From: Actinomycetes bacterium
GTDB lineage: Bacteria > Actinomycetota > Actinomycetes > Actinomycetales > Microbacteriaceae
Assembly (NCBI GenBank): GCA_023386675.1
Contig: JAEWJG010000105.1
Coordinates: forward strand, 1-10,381
DNA: 10,381 nucleotides
Reading direction: 5' to 3'
Shown here: one piece after another, positions 5,113 through 10,381 of the stretch
Numbering within the stretch: the stretch's first letter is position 1
Layout of the letters: each line of letters begins with the position of its first letter
Made by a program: the position numbers and the translations under genes
The notes under the pieces: generated by a model
What the model saw: only the letters and a program-made list of their open reading frames with translations
Databases searched by the model: none
What the model was told of the DNA's origin: nothing

Positions 5113-6729
5113 ATGCCAACACTCACCACTCTGTCTCCTCTGCGCGCCGACGGCGTCTCCGTCGTCTACGGCGAACGCCGGGTCCTCACCGACGTCTCGC
5201 TCACGGTCGCGCCCGGCCAGCGGCTGGGTCTGATCGGCGAGAACGGCGCAGGCAAGTCCACGCTGCTGCGGGTGCTCTCCGGTCACGAGACGCCGGACTC
5301 CGGCGTCGTGTCGCGTCCGTCGCGCGTCGGCTTCCTCTGGCAGGAGGTGCGCTTCGAGCCGGGCGACACGCTGTCCGCGCTGCTCGAGGATGCACTGGCC
5401 GACGTCCGCGCGATCGAGCGCGAACTCGAGGACGCGGCGGCGGCGCTCGGCGGGGACGACCCGCTCGCTGCATCCCGCTACGACGCTGCGCTGGCCGCGG
5501 CCGAGCGCGCCGAGCTCTGGAGCGTCGACGCCCGGCGCGACGAGCTGCTCGCCGGGCTCGGGGTCGGCGATATCCCGCTGGCCCGGCGGCTCTCCGAGGT
5601 CTCGGGTGGTCAGCGGTCGCGGTTCGCGCTGGCTGCTCTGCTGCTGGGGCGTCCCGACGCGCTGCTCCTCGACGAGCCGACCAACCACCTGGACGATGAG
5701 GCCGCCGCCTTCCTGGAGCGGCAGCTCCGGGGATGGGCGGGACCCGTGCTGTTCGCCAGTCACGACCGTGCCTTCCTCGACGCCGTCGCGACGGGGTTGC
5801 TCGATCTCGACCCCGCGCGTTCGGGGACGACGCTGTTCGGCGGCGGCTACAGCGCCTACCTCGCCGAGAAGGCGGCAGAGCGCGCCCGCTGGGAGCGGCA
5901 GTACGCCGACGAGCAGCGCGAGCTGGTGGAGCTGAAGCATGCGGTCGACGTGACCGCGCGGTCGATCGCGTGGTCGGGCAAGATCCGCGACAACGACAAG
6001 TTCGTCAAGTCGGTGAAGGGCAACGCTCTGGACCGGCAGATCAGCCGGCGCATCCGCAACGCGGAGGGCCGGCTGGACGATCTGCAGGAGGCCCAGGTGC
6101 GCAGACCGCCGCGGCCGCTCTCCTTCGCGGGCATCCCCTCCGGATTCCAGGCGCTCGGCGACGACAGCGGGATGCTGGTGCACGCGCAGGACCTCCACGT
6201 CCCCGGGCGACTCCGGCTCGCGGAGCTCGCGGTCGGGCCGACATCGCGCATCCTGGTCACGGGCGCCAACGGGGCGGGCAAGTCGACCCTGCTGTCGGTG
6301 ATCGCGGGTCTCCTCACGCCTGCGTCGGGTTCGCTGGAGCGGCGCCGGGGCCTCCGCGTCGCCCTGTTGACCCAGGATGTGCGGTTCGCCGACCCGACCA
6401 TGTCGCCGAGCCGGATCTACGAGGCGGCGCTGGGGGAGCGGCGGGCCGAGTCCGTGCCGCTGCGCTCGCTGGGGCTGATCGCGGTGCGGGATCTGGATCG
6501 GCCGGTCGGCGACCTCTCGGTGGGGCAGCAGCGCAGGCTGGCGCTCGCGCTGATCATCGCGCGGCCGCCGCACCTGTTCCTCCTAGACGAGCCGACGAAC
6601 CACCTGTCGCTCGCGCTCGCCACCGAGCTGGAGGAGGCGCTGGGCGGGTACCCGGGCGCGGTCGTGGTCGCGAGCCACGACCGGTGGCTGCGGGCCGGGT
6701 GGAAGGGGCAGACGGTGCATCTTGCTTAA
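5113..6729 (+). CDS. ABC-F ribosomal protection protein (antibiotic-resistance type)
   Basis: This is a soluble twin-ATPase of 538 residues with no membrane segments, so it is not a transporter. ABC-F proteins bind the ribosomal E site and can dislodge drugs such as macrolides, lincosamides or pleuromutilins. Domain 1: Walker A GENGAGKST (42-50), signature VSGGQ (163-167), Walker B LLLDEPTNHLD (184-194), switch ASHDR (215-219). A charged linker of about 90 residues (roughly 246-340), with an extended tip rich in Lys/Arg near 285-315, matches the drug-contacting interdomain arm. Domain 2: Walker A GANGAGKST (384-392), signature LSVGQ (468-472), Walker B LLDEPTNHLS (490-499), SHDR (521-524). 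The signature's Val replaces the usual Gly; as I recall, TlrC-like actinobacterial members share this. ATG 5113 has GGAAAGG at 8-nt spacing, inside a structured leader. The spectrum cannot be told from sequence. Confidence 0.9.
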   Translation: MPTLTTLSPLRADGVSVVYGERRVLTDVSLTVAPGQRLGLIGENGAGKSTLLRVLSGHETPDSGVVSRPSRVGFLWQEVRFEPGDTLSALLEDALADVRAIERELEDAAAALGGDDPLAASRYDAALAAAERAELWSVDARRDELLAGLGVGDIPLARRLSEVSGGQRSRFALAALLLGRPDALLLDEPTNHLDDEAAAFLERQLRGWAGPVLFASHDRAFLDAVATGLLDLDPARSGTTLFGGGYSAYLAEKAAERARWERQYADEQRELVELKHAVDVTARSIAWSGKIRDNDKFVKSVKGNALDRQISRRIRNAEGRLDDLQEAQVRRPPRPLSFAGIPSGFQALGDDSGMLVHAQDLHVPGRLRLAELAVGPTSRILVTGANGAGKSTLLSVIAGLLTPASGSLERRRGLRVALLTQDVRFADPTMSPSRIYEAALGERRAESVPLRSLGLIAVRDLDRPVGDLSVGQQRRLALALIIARPPHLFLLDEPTNHLSLALATELEEALGGYPGAVVVASHDRWLRAGWKGQTVHLA

Positions 6730-6731
6730 CC

Positions 6732-6749
6732 TTCGAACATATGTTCGAA
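6732..6749. promoter_or_regulatory. LexA (SOS) box, perfect 18-bp palindrome
   Basis: TTCGAACATATGTTCGAA is its own reverse complement and contains CGAAC-N4-GTTCG, the established LexA-binding consensus of Gram-positive bacteria including mycobacteria. It starts 2 bp after the ABC-F stop and ends 7 bp before the radical SAM ATG. Within it, TATGTT (6740-6745) fits a -10 element, so LexA binding would directly cover the promoter. An alternative reading, TTGCTT-N17-TCGAAT (6722-6750), would start transcription on the ATG itself. Confidence 0.9.
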
Positions 6750-6756
6750 TAGCTCC

Positions 6757-7890
6757 ATGCGTTGGAGTGGTCAGGAGCTGTCGGTCGATGAGCCGTCGGC
6801 GCTGCCGGGGCTTGCCCGACTGAACAACCTCGTGCGCTCGGTGCGCACGCCCGACTTCGCCGGCATCACGTTCCACGAGGTGCTGGCGAAGTCGGCGCTC
6901 AACCGCATCCCGGGCGGGGGAGGGCCGATGCCGTTCGGGTGGACCATCAACCCGTACCGCGGGTGCTCGCACGCGTGCGTCTACTGCTTCGCTCGGCCGA
7001 CCCACACGTACCTCGACCTCGACTCGGGCAAGGACTTCGACAACGAGATCATCGTGAAGGTCAATGTGGCCGAGGTGCTGCGGAAGGAGCTGGCGAAGCC
7101 GAGCTGGGGCCACCATCCGGTCGCGCTCGGCACGAACACCGATCCATATCAGCGGGCGGAGGGGCGCTACGCGCTGATGCCCGGGATCATCGACGCGCTG
7201 GCCGACTCCGGCACGCCGTTCAGCATCCTCACCAAGGGGTCGCTGCTGCGGCGCGACCTCGACCAGTTGGCCGACGCGGCGAAGCGGGTGCCCGTCGACC
7301 TCGCGATGTCGATCGCCGTCTACGACGACGATCTGCAGCAGTCCGTCGAGCCCGGAACGCCGACGACCAAGGCGCGGCTCGCGACCGTGACGGCGGTGCG
7401 TGAGCACGGCCTCGACTGCTCGGTCTTCCTCATGCCGATCATCCCGTACCTCACCGACACGCGCGCCCATCTCGACGAGGCGTTGCGGCAGGCGAAAGAG
7501 GCGGGGGCGACCTCGGTGCTCTATTCCGCGCTGCACCTGAAGCCCGGGGTCAAGGAGTGGTTCTACCTGTGGCTCGGGCGCGAGCATCCCGAGCTGCTGC
7601 CGCGGTACCGGCAGATGTACGGCCGCGGCACGTACGCGCCGCAGGAGTACCGGCGATGGCTCGCCGGCCGCATCAAGCCGCTCATCCGGGCACACGGTCT
7701 GCAGCGCGGCGAGGAAGATCCGGTGACCGGCGGAGTGCGCTCGACGGCACTCGGGATGCTGCGCGACGACGAGGGCGAGCGCCGAACGGTCGGATCGGCC
7801 GTGCGCGCGGCAACCGGGGAGGCGCCGGACGCGGCGGCCGTGGTGAGCGCGTCGCTGACGGGACTGGGCGTGCAGCCGACGCTGTTCTGA
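6757..7890 (+). CDS. Rv2578c-family radical SAM protein, SOS-controlled
   Basis: The 377-residue protein has the radical SAM cluster motif in RGCSHACVYC (Cys70, Cys74, Cys77: C-x3-C-x2-C) after the family lead-in GWTINPYRG. Further conserved blocks are GTNTDPYQ (125-132), SILTKG (156-161) and SVEPGTP (196-202). A [4Fe-4S] cluster and S-adenosylmethionine would generate a 5'-deoxyadenosyl radical; the substrate is unknown. M. tuberculosis Rv2578c has been annotated as a spore-photoproduct-lyase-like protein (SplB) and, as I recall, sits in the LexA regulon. Here an SOS box directly precedes the gene. The protein ends in QPTLF (373-377), resembling the QxxLF beta-clamp-binding motif. There is no Shine-Dalgarno before ATG 6757 and room for only a few leader bases, so translation is probably leaderless. 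Family call is firm; a DNA repair role is inferred. Confidence 0.9.
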   Translation: MRWSGQELSVDEPSALPGLARLNNLVRSVRTPDFAGITFHEVLAKSALNRIPGGGGPMPFGWTINPYRGCSHACVYCFARPTHTYLDLDSGKDFDNEIIVKVNVAEVLRKELAKPSWGHHPVALGTNTDPYQRAEGRYALMPGIIDALADSGTPFSILTKGSLLRRDLDQLADAAKRVPVDLAMSIAVYDDDLQQSVEPGTPTTKARLATVTAVREHGLDCSVFLMPIIPYLTDTRAHLDEALRQAKEAGATSVLYSALHLKPGVKEWFYLWLGREHPELLPRYRQMYGRGTYAPQEYRRWLAGRIKPLIRAHGLQRGEEDPVTGGVRSTALGMLRDDEGERRTVGSAVRAATGEAPDAAAVVSASLTGLGVQPTLF

Positions 7891-7895
7891 GCGGC

Positions 7896-7919
7896 GTGGG
7901 GGCGGTGGTTCCCCGCCAC
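7896..7919 (+). terminator. Candidate terminator hairpin after the radical SAM gene
   Basis: GTGGGGG (7896-7902) can pair with CCCGCCAC (7912-7919) with one bulged G, or GGCGG (7901-7905) with CCGCC (7913-7917). It begins 5 bp after the stop codon. No T-tract follows, so this is a weak call. Confidence 0.3.
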
Positions 7920-7940
7920 GGCTGATGGGTGGTTGGCCCG

Positions 7941-8091
7941 CTGACAAAAGATTTACGAGCTCCGCGTCATGAACGGGCTCTGGCCTCGTCTGAGTGGGTA
8001 AGAGGGCAATCGCCCTTGAGTAGTGGACCACCGACCGTTCCGGTATGCCGGGTGATGGACATTCGTCCACTTCGTTCGCTGTTGAACGAAG
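7941..8091 (+). promoter_or_regulatory. 5' region of the secreted-protein operon with four hairpins
   Basis: The 211-bp gap 7891-8101 holds no convincing ORF. CTGACA (7941-7946) resembles a -35, but no good -10 follows at normal spacing. Downstream come four short perfect hairpins: AGGGC-AATC-GCCCT (8003-8016), CCGG-TATG-CCGG (8040-8051), TGGAC-ATTC-GTCCA (8056-8069), and an 8-bp stem CTTCGTTC/GAACGAAG with a 6-nt loop (8070-8091). The last two abut with no gap and could stack. The final arm overlaps the first bases of the Shine-Dalgarno AAGGGAG (8089-8095), so folding would hide the ribosome binding site. No known riboswitch class was recognised. Confidence 0.5.
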
Positions 8092-8101
8092 GGAGACCGT
8101 C

Positions 8102-9091
8102 GTGATGAGGTCTCGTGTTGTGATGTCCGCTGCAACCCTGGCCGGGGTCTGCGTTCTCGGGGGAAGCCTGACCGGGTTCGCCGCGCTAGGCGCGGAAGAA
8201 GTCAACGCAGTGGATGCGGTGACCGCGATCCAAGGCATCGCGCCCGAGTCGCTCTCCGGCCTCGCAGCTACCAGGAGTGACAGCGACACCGCCGCGGCGG
8301 CCACCGTCGAGGGCGGCACGGTGCAAGTCCCGGTCGACCCTGCCGACGGCCTCTCGCTCGGGAACTCGGTTCAGATCGGGTTGCCGTTCGCCCACCACGC
8401 GTCCGACGCTACGGATGCGCAGATTCCGGGCGTGGTGGCGTACGACAACAAGAACGGCTCGACCACCGTCCCGCTCATCAAGGCGGATGGCACCCTGCAG
8501 ATCAACACCGTGATCAAGAAGGCGAGCGCCCCGCAACGGTACGACTACCCGATCGACGTCCCCGATGGAGCATCACTCACCCGGGATGCGAACGGTACTG
8601 TCGCGGTGGTCACAGCGGACGGGTCACCGCTGCGCGTCTTCGGCGAAGCTTGGGCGAAGGATGCCAACGGTCAGGACGTGCCAACACACTACGAAGTGCG
8701 CGGCAACACCCTCACCCAGGTTGTCGACGTCACGGAACACACCGCCTTCCCCGTCGTCGCCGATCCCACAACCGGGGTGTACTCGTACAACTGTGTTCTC
8801 CAGAACGGCAGCAGCTACTTCATCAAGCCGGGCACCGCGCTGAGCACGTGCAAGGGCTCCCGCTTGCAGAAGTACCTCAACGGGCGAGTGGTTCAGACGA
8901 TCCCCCTCACCGGCTATGGATATCCCGCCAACTACAGGGCTTTCGGGACCCCCGAGTGCTACATCGCCCTGAGCGCCGGCCTCGCCCTCTCGGTGTATGG
9001 CGTCCCCGGCGTCCTCTCGAAGTTCCTGTCCGGGGCCATTGCCTACGTCGCCTCGGCGGCACTTCCGCCGCTCACTGCTTGCCGAGGCTGA
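8102..9091 (+). CDS. Secreted protein with conserved N-terminal domain and four-cysteine hydrophobic C-terminal module
   Basis: From GTG 8102 the product has 329 residues. AAGGGAG at 6-nt spacing and an immediate signal peptide support this start; the open frame reaches 8045, but that would add 19 non-signal residues. A basic start (MMRSR) and hydrophobic stretch to about residue 31 make a Sec signal without a lipobox. Residues about 70-222 resemble, from memory, an N-terminal domain found on many uncharacterised actinobacterial exported proteins: GLPFA (93-97), VAYDNKNGSTTVP (112-124), RYDYPI (146-151) and HTAFPVVADP (213-222), with differing C-termini. Here the last 107 residues hold all mature cysteines (231, 250, 286, 327). 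A Gly/Ala-rich hydrophobic segment (about 287-321) lies between the last two. Function unknown; a bacteriocin-like or pore-forming role is inferred. Two small membrane proteins follow. Confidence 0.8.
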   Translation: MMRSRVVMSAATLAGVCVLGGSLTGFAALGAEEVNAVDAVTAIQGIAPESLSGLAATRSDSDTAAAATVEGGTVQVPVDPADGLSLGNSVQIGLPFAHHASDATDAQIPGVVAYDNKNGSTTVPLIKADGTLQINTVIKKASAPQRYDYPIDVPDGASLTRDANGTVAVVTADGSPLRVFGEAWAKDANGQDVPTHYEVRGNTLTQVVDVTEHTAFPVVADPTTGVYSYNCVLQNGSSYFIKPGTALSTCKGSRLQKYLNGRVVQTIPLTGYGYPANYRAFGTPECYIALSAGLALSVYGVPGVLSKFLSGAIAYVASAALPPLTACRG

Positions 9092-9094
9092 GTG

Positions 9095-9379
9095 ATGGAA
9101 GCAATGCGACGTTGGACGAAGCTCACCGTGACCGTGACCGCAACCACGGTGGCGCTGGTGGCATGGACAGTGGTCCGCACCGTTCTGGCGCTCACTGGGG
9201 TGATGCCGCCAATCGGTGGCGCTCCCGTAGACGTGGTCGAGTTCGTCGTCCTGTCGGGCCTGTTCGTGCTGTTCGCGATCATCTCGCGCCGCTCGGGGGA
9301 GAACGGTCGGGCCGTGGCCGCGATCTTGGCGTCGCTGTTCTGGTTGGGATACGCCGTGTTCGTCGCCGTGTCGCTGTGA
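9095..9379 (+). CDS. Small membrane protein, three predicted transmembrane segments
   Basis: This 94-residue protein of unknown family has hydrophobic segments at about 10-34, 47-64 and 73-94, with basic residues (RRWTK) before the first and RRSGENGR between the second and third. ATG 9095 is preferred: GAGG (9084-9087) lies 7 nt upstream inside the preceding gene. GTG 9092, which abuts the upstream TGA, is a possible alternative giving one extra residue. The 3-bp separation from the secreted-protein gene implies translational coupling. Immunity proteins of pore-forming bacteriocins are typically small polytopic membrane proteins like this, so an immunity role is a reasonable guess, without sequence proof. 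Base composition is less GC-rich than the housekeeping genes to the left. Confidence 0.75.
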   Translation: MEAMRRWTKLTVTVTATTVALVAWTVVRTVLALTGVMPPIGGAPVDVVEFVVLSGLFVLFAIISRRSGENGRAVAAILASLFWLGYAVFVAVSL

Positions 9380-9402
9380 GCGTCCCGAAGGAGGAGTGGA
9401 CT

Positions 9403-9720
9403 ATGAGCACGGGCAGCCTTCCCCGCTGGGCTCGATGGGCTTTCGGGCGTCCTCGAATCAGGCACGCCGTGCTGTGGGGAATCCTCGGCGCAGCGTGCGG
9501 CGCACTCGGCGGGAGCTACGCGATCCGCGGTCTCCCGAGCTGGTGGCTATGGTTCCTGGCCACGCTATGGGCTTGGGCCGTTGCCGGGGGCTACCTGTTC
9601 ATCGCGCTACGGGACCGACGGCGCGCGACAGGTGCCTACGGGCCTCCTGCTCCGCACCGAATGTTGTCCGGGAGCCGTGCTGTGGTCGCGTGCGCAAAGC
9701 GTCCACGTCACGCGGCGTAG
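9403..9720 (+). CDS. Small membrane protein, two transmembrane segments and basic tail
   Basis: This 105-residue protein begins at ATG 9403, behind a near-perfect Shine-Dalgarno AAGGAGG (9388-9394) at 8-nt spacing and 23 bp after the previous stop. The strong site argues that it is a real gene and not a shadow of the frame that runs through the upstream gene. Residues 1-20 are basic and Trp/Arg-rich. Hydrophobic segments lie at about 21-41 (a GxxxG-rich helix) and 46-69 (seven Trp/Phe residues). Residues 70-105 form a strongly basic, probably cytoplasmic tail. Family unknown. Third gene of the apparent operon with the secreted protein; it could be a second membrane partner or accessory immunity protein. 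Confidence 0.7.
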   Translation: MSTGSLPRWARWAFGRPRIRHAVLWGILGAACGALGGSYAIRGLPSWWLWFLATLWAWAVAGGYLFIALRDRRRATGAYGPPAPHRMLSGSRAVVACAKRPRHAA

Positions 9721-9763
9721 GGGTACGGGCGGGGTACACACTCGCCGGAGGTGATGCCATAAT
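9720..9763 (+). promoter_or_regulatory. Promoter with 11-bp-spaced direct repeat upstream of the last gene
   Basis: TACACA (9735-9740) and CATAAT (9758-9763) are 17 bp apart and give a good -35/-10 pair, with a start expected near 9770. GGGGTAC occurs twice (9720-9726 and 9731-9737) with an 11-bp period, about one helical turn. The second copy overlaps the -35, the arrangement expected for a response-regulator dimer. Confidence 0.5.
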
Positions 9764-9800
9764 CCGGAAGGGACCGAGAACGGCTCGGCCCGGAAGGGAC
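9764..9800 (+). repeat. 11-bp direct repeat flanking a hairpin in the leader of the last gene
   Basis: CCGGAAGGGAC occurs at 9764-9774 and again at 9790-9800. Between and partly overlapping them is a 5-bp hairpin, CCGAG/CTCGG (9774-9778 with 9784-9788). Each copy includes a GGAAGGGA purine tract, so the leader has two possible Shine-Dalgarno sequences; the second is 10 nt before the GTG. Confidence 0.5.
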
Positions 9801-9809
9801 GGGACGAAG

Positions 9810-10381
9810 GTGTCGCTCGGTCTGCCCAGTCACCTGGCGCGACCCGCGAACTCCCGGGCCCTGGCGGCGGCCGCGCGCTGGGCGGGACTCGTCTGCCTGG
9901 CGGCGGCGGGGGTCAACGTCGCCGTGTCGACGGCGGGCAAGGACGCGGCGACCTCGTGGATCAGCGTCACCGTGCTCGTCCCGATGGTCGCCCTGCTCAT
10001 CGTGCTCGCACGGGGCAGGACGGTCGCTCTGACCGTCGCGTACCTGCTGGTGGGGACGGTGTGCACCTACTTCTACGTGGTCGCGCTCTTCACCGGCACG
10101 CCGTCCTACCGCGACACCAACCTCTTCGTCATCGCACTTCCGGTGGTCGCCATGACGCTGGTCGGGGGCACAGGGACCGGGGCGCTCGCCGGCATCCTCT
10201 GGGCGACCCTCGGCTTTGCGCTCGCCGAGGCGGCGGTCATCCTCGGCGCCGCCACGACAGGCCGCGCCTACGTGCCGGACGCCATCTCGCTGGGCGCCTA
10301 CCTGCTCCTCGTGGGCGTCCTCGCCTTCGACGGCCTCACGCGCGGCACCCGCTCCTACGCGCAGACCGCACTGCACCGGGC
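9810..10381 (+). CDS. Polytopic membrane protein, probable sensor histidine kinase N-terminus (3' truncated)
   Basis: The frame from GTG 9810 stays open to the window edge (190 codons). It encodes about six hydrophobic segments (roughly 22-41, 49-67, 70-94, 103-120, 122-147, 158-175) followed by a polar stretch (TRGTRSYAQTALHR) at the cut. Six helices put the C-terminus in the cytoplasm. Actinobacterial sensor kinases often have this layout, with a short linker leading into the dimerisation helix, and the promoter just upstream carries a helically phased repeat that would suit autoregulation. No catalytic motif is within the window, so the kinase call is inference; a permease or other membrane protein remains possible. 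Composition returns to the high GC of the left half, suggesting that the accessory block ends before this gene. Confidence 0.6.
   Translation, partial: MSLGLPSHLARPANSRALAAAARWAGLVCLAAAGVNVAVSTAGKDAATSWISVTVLVPMVALLIVLARGRTVALTVAYLLVGTVCTYFYVVALFTGTPSYRDTNLFVIALPVVAMTLVGGTGTGALAGILWATLGFALAEAAVILGAATTGRAYVPDAISLGAYLLLVGVLAFDGLTRGTRSYAQTALHR

Noticed and set aside
4992..5699. Long frame beginning at GTG 4992 and overlapping the ABC-F start
   Set aside because: No suitable ribosome binding site, Arg/Ala-rich shadow composition, and it covers the well-supported ABC-F Walker A region in another frame.
4804..6573. Long minus-strand open frame opposite the ABC-F gene
   Set aside because: It is an antisense shadow of the ABC-F codons with no recognisable domain, and it runs across the mqo end and the leader.
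8051..8069. GGTGATGG followed by a hairpin, resembling the start of a fluoride riboswitch
   Set aside because: The rest of the consensus and the pseudoknot partner are not found, and the downstream gene is not a fluoride exporter.
8045..8101. Upstream ATG extension of the secreted protein
   Set aside because: It would put 19 polar residues before the signal peptide, has no ribosome binding site, and runs through the hairpins. GTG 8102 has a good site and immediate signal sequence.
8135..8155. Possible lipobox cysteine (LAGVC) in the signal peptide
   Set aside because: Val at the position before Cys and its place in the middle of the hydrophobic stretch do not fit a lipoprotein cleavage site.
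6583..8319. Long minus-strand open frame opposite the radical SAM gene
   Set aside because: Shadow frame; the plus-strand gene has the CxxxCxxC motif and an SOS box, while this one shows nothing.
8650..9402. Plus-strand frame running through the secreted-protein gene into the 9403 gene
   Set aside because: Upstream of 9403 it is a Pro/Arg-rich shadow of two better-supported genes. Only the part after the strong Shine-Dalgarno at 9388-9394 is kept.

Overview
The window is about 70% GC or higher over most of its length. Genes are tightly packed, nearly all on the + strand, and GTG starts are common. The order dnaX-recR-lysC-asd, an FAD-dependent malate:quinone oxidoreductase, and an Rv2578c-type radical SAM protein behind a CGAAC-N4-GTTCG SOS box all point to a high-GC actinobacterium. 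The protein sequences look most like Microbacteriaceae (Leifsonia/Microbacterium relatives). That family placement is from memory of these proteins, not from a search.

Layout. 1-792: the tail of dnaX and recR, 3 bp apart (replication and recombinational repair). 911-3349: lysC and asd, the first two steps of the aspartate pathway to lysine, diaminopimelate, threonine and methionine. lysC carries an internal in-frame GTG that would make the separate beta subunit known from Corynebacterium, and a strong hairpin lies between the two genes. 3350-4898: a perfect 14-bp palindrome, a -10 element placed for leaderless transcription, and mqo. 4899-6729: a 12-bp inverted repeat, a roughly 170-nt structured leader, and an ABC-F protein of the antibiotic-resistance type. 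6732-7890: a perfect 18-bp LexA-type palindrome directly in front of a radical SAM gene whose product ends in a beta-clamp-binding-like pentapeptide, QPTLF. 7891-9720: a lower-GC accessory block. It has a 5' region with four hairpins, a secreted protein with a C-terminal module holding four cysteines and a hydrophobic segment, and two small membrane proteins in what looks like one operon. 9720-10381: a promoter with repeats, then the membrane-spanning N-terminus of a protein that is probably a sensor kinase.

The left half is housekeeping. The two most promising leads for something undescribed are: (1) the SOS-box/radical SAM/clamp-motif combination, which suggests a DNA-damage-induced radical SAM enzyme recruited to the replication clamp; and (2) the 8102-9720 trio, which has the architecture expected of a secreted pore-forming or bacteriocin-like protein with small polytopic membrane partners. 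The ABC-F leader is a third lead, because its 5' and 3' parts can form mutually exclusive pairings around the ABC-F ribosome binding site. No tRNA, rRNA, CRISPR array, transposase or integrase was seen, and no minus-strand reading frame looks real.
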